NCBI GenBank assembly: GCA_013416795.1
Contig: RQSC01000005.1
Coordinates: 65,764 to 94,298, forward strand
DNA: 28,535 nt
From: Prasinococcaceae sp. CCMP 1430
Lineage: Eukaryota; Prasinodermophyta; Palmophyllophyceae; Prasinococcales; Prasinococcaceae
Reading direction: 5' to 3'
Part shown: one piece after another, positions 26,456 through 28,535 of the stretch
How positions within the stretch are numbered: the first letter of the stretch is position 1
Layout: every line of letters starts with the position of its first letter
Made by a program: the position numbers and the translations under genes
Notes under the pieces: model-generated
Database searches by the model: none
What the model was told of the DNA's origin: nothing
Seen by the model: the letters and a program-made list of their open reading frames with translations, nothing else

Positions 26456-26995
26456 CGCTGCTGCGCGCTGCCGATCACCCGCGGCCGGCCCCACCCTAAC
26501 ACCCCCCCTCCACCCCGTCGAGCGTCGCCGTCGATCACCCTCACCGCCCCTCCCGCGCGCCCCGCGCGTGCAGTGTTGCACCGGCTCTGCGCCCCCTCCC
26601 CCCACCCTGCCCGCCTGTCCTGCCCCGGCGGCCACGTCAGCGGCCGCGCTGCGGCCGATGGCCCAATGCGCCCGCTCGCGACGGCCCGCGTGCGAAATCG
26701 CGGTGGGTTAGGGGTAGGGTTTAGGTATGATGTGCCGTGCGTCGCACTGAAATTGACCATCAAATTGGATGGGATGACCCTGCGACAGGGTCTCCACTCG
26801 CAGCCTTGGTCGGACCCGGTAGGCAGCGGCCGCTGTGAGGAGGGCACGTGCACTTTGACCTCGTTATCCTCTAGGACGGGGGGGAGCCACTCTGCACGTG
26901 CGTCGCGGGTGGGTGGGGTGGGGCGGGAGCTCCTCTCTCTCCTCGTACGCCGAGCTCCTCGTGAGCGCCGCCAGGTGCTAGCGGTTGGGGCTGTC
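26456..26995. promoter_or_regulatory. Divergent intergenic region between fumarase and DoxX-like genes
   Basis: 540 bp with both promoters. The central part is less GC-rich and contains a telomere-like stretch at 26704-26725. Flanking sequence on the left is C-rich. No gene could be supported; a longer N-terminus for the DoxX-like protein cannot be excluded, because its frame is open from about 26573. Confidence 0.5.
26704..26725 (+). promoter_or_regulatory. Telomere-like / telobox cluster
   Basis: GGGTTAGGGG, TAGGGTTT and TTTAGG follow one another, including the exact octamer TAGGGTTT at 26715-26722. It is about 275 bp upstream of the DoxX-like ATG and 250 bp from the fumarase ATG. It could be an interstitial telomeric remnant or a promoter telobox cluster. 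Confidence 0.45.
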
Positions 26996-27763
26996 ATGCT
27001 CGGCGCCCGCGCGCGCGCGCCCGCGCCCTCGCACGCCGGCGCATCACGCGCGCGCGCGGTCCCGCGAACGCGGCGCGCGTGCAGGCGCGCACGCCCCTGC
27101 GCCAGCGGCGATGACGTAGGGACCGAGGCGGGGTCGGAGGCGCTCCAGCGGCCGTGGGCGAGCCCTGGATATCGCGGCGCGCGTGTTTCGGCGCTGCCCG
27201 AGACGGAGCAGCAGCGCTTCCTCGCGTACGCCGCGGGCGGCCTGGTGGCGGCGACTGTCGTCTCGTGCGCGCTCGTGGCGCCCGCGCTGAAGGGCGCCAC
27301 CCCCGACTTCCTGTGGTCACTCTCGCGCGCCACGTGGCCTGCCATCGGCCTTACGTACGTTGCCGCGGGATACGCGCACTTCGCGATTGAGCAGGGCTTC
27401 CTGGACATGTACCCGCACGAGGGCGCGTGGGGCATGTGGCGGCTGCCAGGCTCTGCGCGCTTCCACGTCGCATGGACTGGCGTGGCGGAGATCGCTGGCG
27501 GTGCCGGTTTAATCGTCGGCGCGCTCCCCCTGGGCTTCGTTCCGGCGTGGGTTGAGCCGGCGAGCGCGCTGGGGATGATCGCGCTCACCGCCGCGGTCAC
27601 TCCTGCCAACATGTACATGTACACGCACAATGCTCCCGGCCCGCTGCCCGAGGACGCCGACGAGAGCATGCAGGTGCTCACGCCCGCGCAGCACCTCGCC
27701 CGGGCGGGCCTCCAGGTTTTCCTGTGGACCATCCTGTGGGGCTGCGCGACCGAGCCCTGGTAG
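26996..27763 (+). CDS. DoxX-like membrane protein with organelle-type leader
   Basis: A 255-residue single-exon protein from ATG 26996 to TAG 27763. The first 45 residues are rich in Arg, Ala, Ser and Pro, a transit-peptide-like leader without the hydrophobic core expected of a secondary-plastid signal. Four hydrophobic segments follow (about 77-95, 111-130, 160-182 and 186-204), then a terminal helix near 236-252. The order of motifs fits DoxX-like proteins as I know them: a Tyr/His segment at the end of helix 2 (AAGYAHFAIEQG), WTGVAEIAGGAGLI, and TPANMYMYTH, matching the family's P-A-N-x-Y-M. Function is unclear; bacterial DoxX-type proteins have been linked to quinone or thiol metabolism, which need not apply here. 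The start could lie further upstream. Confidence 0.72.
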   Translation: MLGARARAPAPSHAGASRARAVPRTRRACRRARPCASGDDVGTEAGSEALQRPWASPGYRGARVSALPETEQQRFLAYAAGGLVAATVVSCALVAPALKGATPDFLWSLSRATWPAIGLTYVAAGYAHFAIEQGFLDMYPHEGAWGMWRLPGSARFHVAWTGVAEIAGGAGLIVGALPLGFVPAWVEPASALGMIALTAAVTPANMYMYTHNAPGPLPEDADESMQVLTPAQHLARAGLQVFLWTILWGCATEPW

Positions 27764-28535
27764 CACTGCGATACACGTGCCCGGCACGGTGAGGGGCCTG
27801 CTCGTTGCGGGCGTTGACGGGGCCGCGCCCCGCAGGCAGCGCGGTGGGTGCCCAAGCGCATCATCTGCGGCGGCGCCCGAGGCGCGCCCGCGGCCTTTGT
27901 AAAAAAAAAGCGCGTTTTTTTAGCTGTCGTGTCGAATCGCCTGCAGAAAGAGCGGAGGGTGGGACGGCGGCCCTCGCCAGTTGCAGTTGCAGCTCCGTTG
28001 ATTGACGCCCCCATCGCTCTGATGATGGGACTCTCTGTGGCCTTTTGCGTGTTTGCGTTTGCGCCGTCTCTCCCTGGCCGGCCGCGCGCTTTTCGGATCG
28101 GATCGGACTGTGGCTGCGTGCGAGTGGGGAGCGCCCACTCGTCGGACGCGAGTGTCGGAGCTCATCAGTCAGAGGTCGCCCCTCCGCCCTGCGCGCCGAA
28201 CGTTGGGGGCAGGCAGGCATCGGACCGACGGACCGACAGACCGACCGACGGGCACAGCCTCTTCCCAACCGTATATACCTTCATTCCCTTTTCTTTGCCT
28301 GTGCGCGCGGCGGCGGTTCCTCGCGCTTTTCGGATGGCTGGGCTTTTTGAACTTTTTCAATCCGTTTCCGCCTCGAATGCCAGAACGCAGGGGTGGGGGG
28401 GGAGGGCGGAGCGGCGGCGGCTGGCGCGAGCGCGCGCGAGCGCGCGCGCGCGAGCGAGCGAGCGAGCGCAAACGCGAGCGAGCGGACGGGCTGTGCGGAG
28501 CGGCGCGGCGTGGGGGCACGCCCGAGGGACACCCC
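27764..28535. other. Right-end region without a supported gene
   Basis: 772 bp after the DoxX-like stop. An A-run followed by GCGCG and a T-run (27901-27921) forms an imperfect hairpin about 140 bp after the stop and may mark the 3' end. A TATATA-like motif occurs at 28271-28277, and the last 100 bp are GAGC/GCGA repeats. The frames here are low-complexity Arg/Ala/Ser chance openings. It may include the promoter of a gene beyond the window. Confidence 0.5.
28433..28485 (+). repeat. GC and GAGC simple repeats
   Basis: Alternating GCGCGC blocks pass into consecutive GAGC/GCGA units, then an interruption (AAACGC) and more units. A purely simple repeat near the right edge. Confidence 0.85.

Noticed and set aside
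25291-28014. 907-codon open frame on the - strand across fumarase and the DoxX-like gene
   Set aside because: It overlaps fumarase exons in another frame and the DoxX-like gene on the opposite strand; the protein is low-complexity Arg/Ala/Pro.
28169-28532. Arg/Ser-rich open frames at the right edge
   Set aside because: They translate GAGC/GCGA simple repeats and have no conserved pattern.

Overview
This window is nuclear DNA from a GC-rich unicellular eukaryote, most likely a flagellated microalga. The evidence is short spliceosomal introns (92-223 bp in the 13 I could place, all opening GTG and closing AG), N-terminal organelle-type leaders, a cilium/basal-body gene (CFAP410), a plant-type RanGAP, and a plant-type DUF1664 protein. 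A haptophyte, perhaps a pavlophyte, is my best guess from the gene mix, the compact introns and the base composition. That placement is inference; no rRNA or organelle marker is present to settle it.

Fifteen protein genes can be supported. Left to right they are: plant-type RanGAP (+); an unrecognised basic coiled-coil protein (-); a DUF1664 coiled-coil protein (+); an NCKX-type cation/Ca2+ exchanger (-); a glycoside hydrolase family 3 enzyme (+); CFAP410 (-); a double-hotdog acyl-CoA thioesterase (+); a four-helix DUF6632-like membrane protein (-); a tandem glutaredoxin/GST-N-like protein (+); an MFS transporter (-); an NTF2/SnoaL-like protein (+); a short-chain dehydrogenase (+); a large BPI/TULIP-like plus PqiA-like membrane protein (-); mitochondrial class II fumarase (-); and a DoxX-like membrane protein (+). 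The first eleven alternate strand without exception, giving tail-to-tail and head-to-head pairs. I see no metabolic cluster; these look like ordinary housekeeping and accessory genes packed tightly.

Exon structures were rebuilt by hand from reading frame, GT-AG borders and continuity of family motifs. Many open frames begin at GTG or TTG; for each gene I used the first in-frame ATG that makes sense, so some N-termini may lack an upstream exon. Most long antisense frames are by-products of GC-rich codon use.

Points most worth attention: a single polypeptide joining a lipid-binding BPI-like ectodomain to a duplicated PqiA-type membrane module; a recurring TAGGGTTT (telobox) motif in the spaces between divergent genes; start codons of two divergent genes overlapping on a CATG; two convergent genes whose stop codons are 8 bp apart; and a dehydrogenase gene whose 5' flank and all three introns carry GT/CA microsatellites that run into the splice donors.
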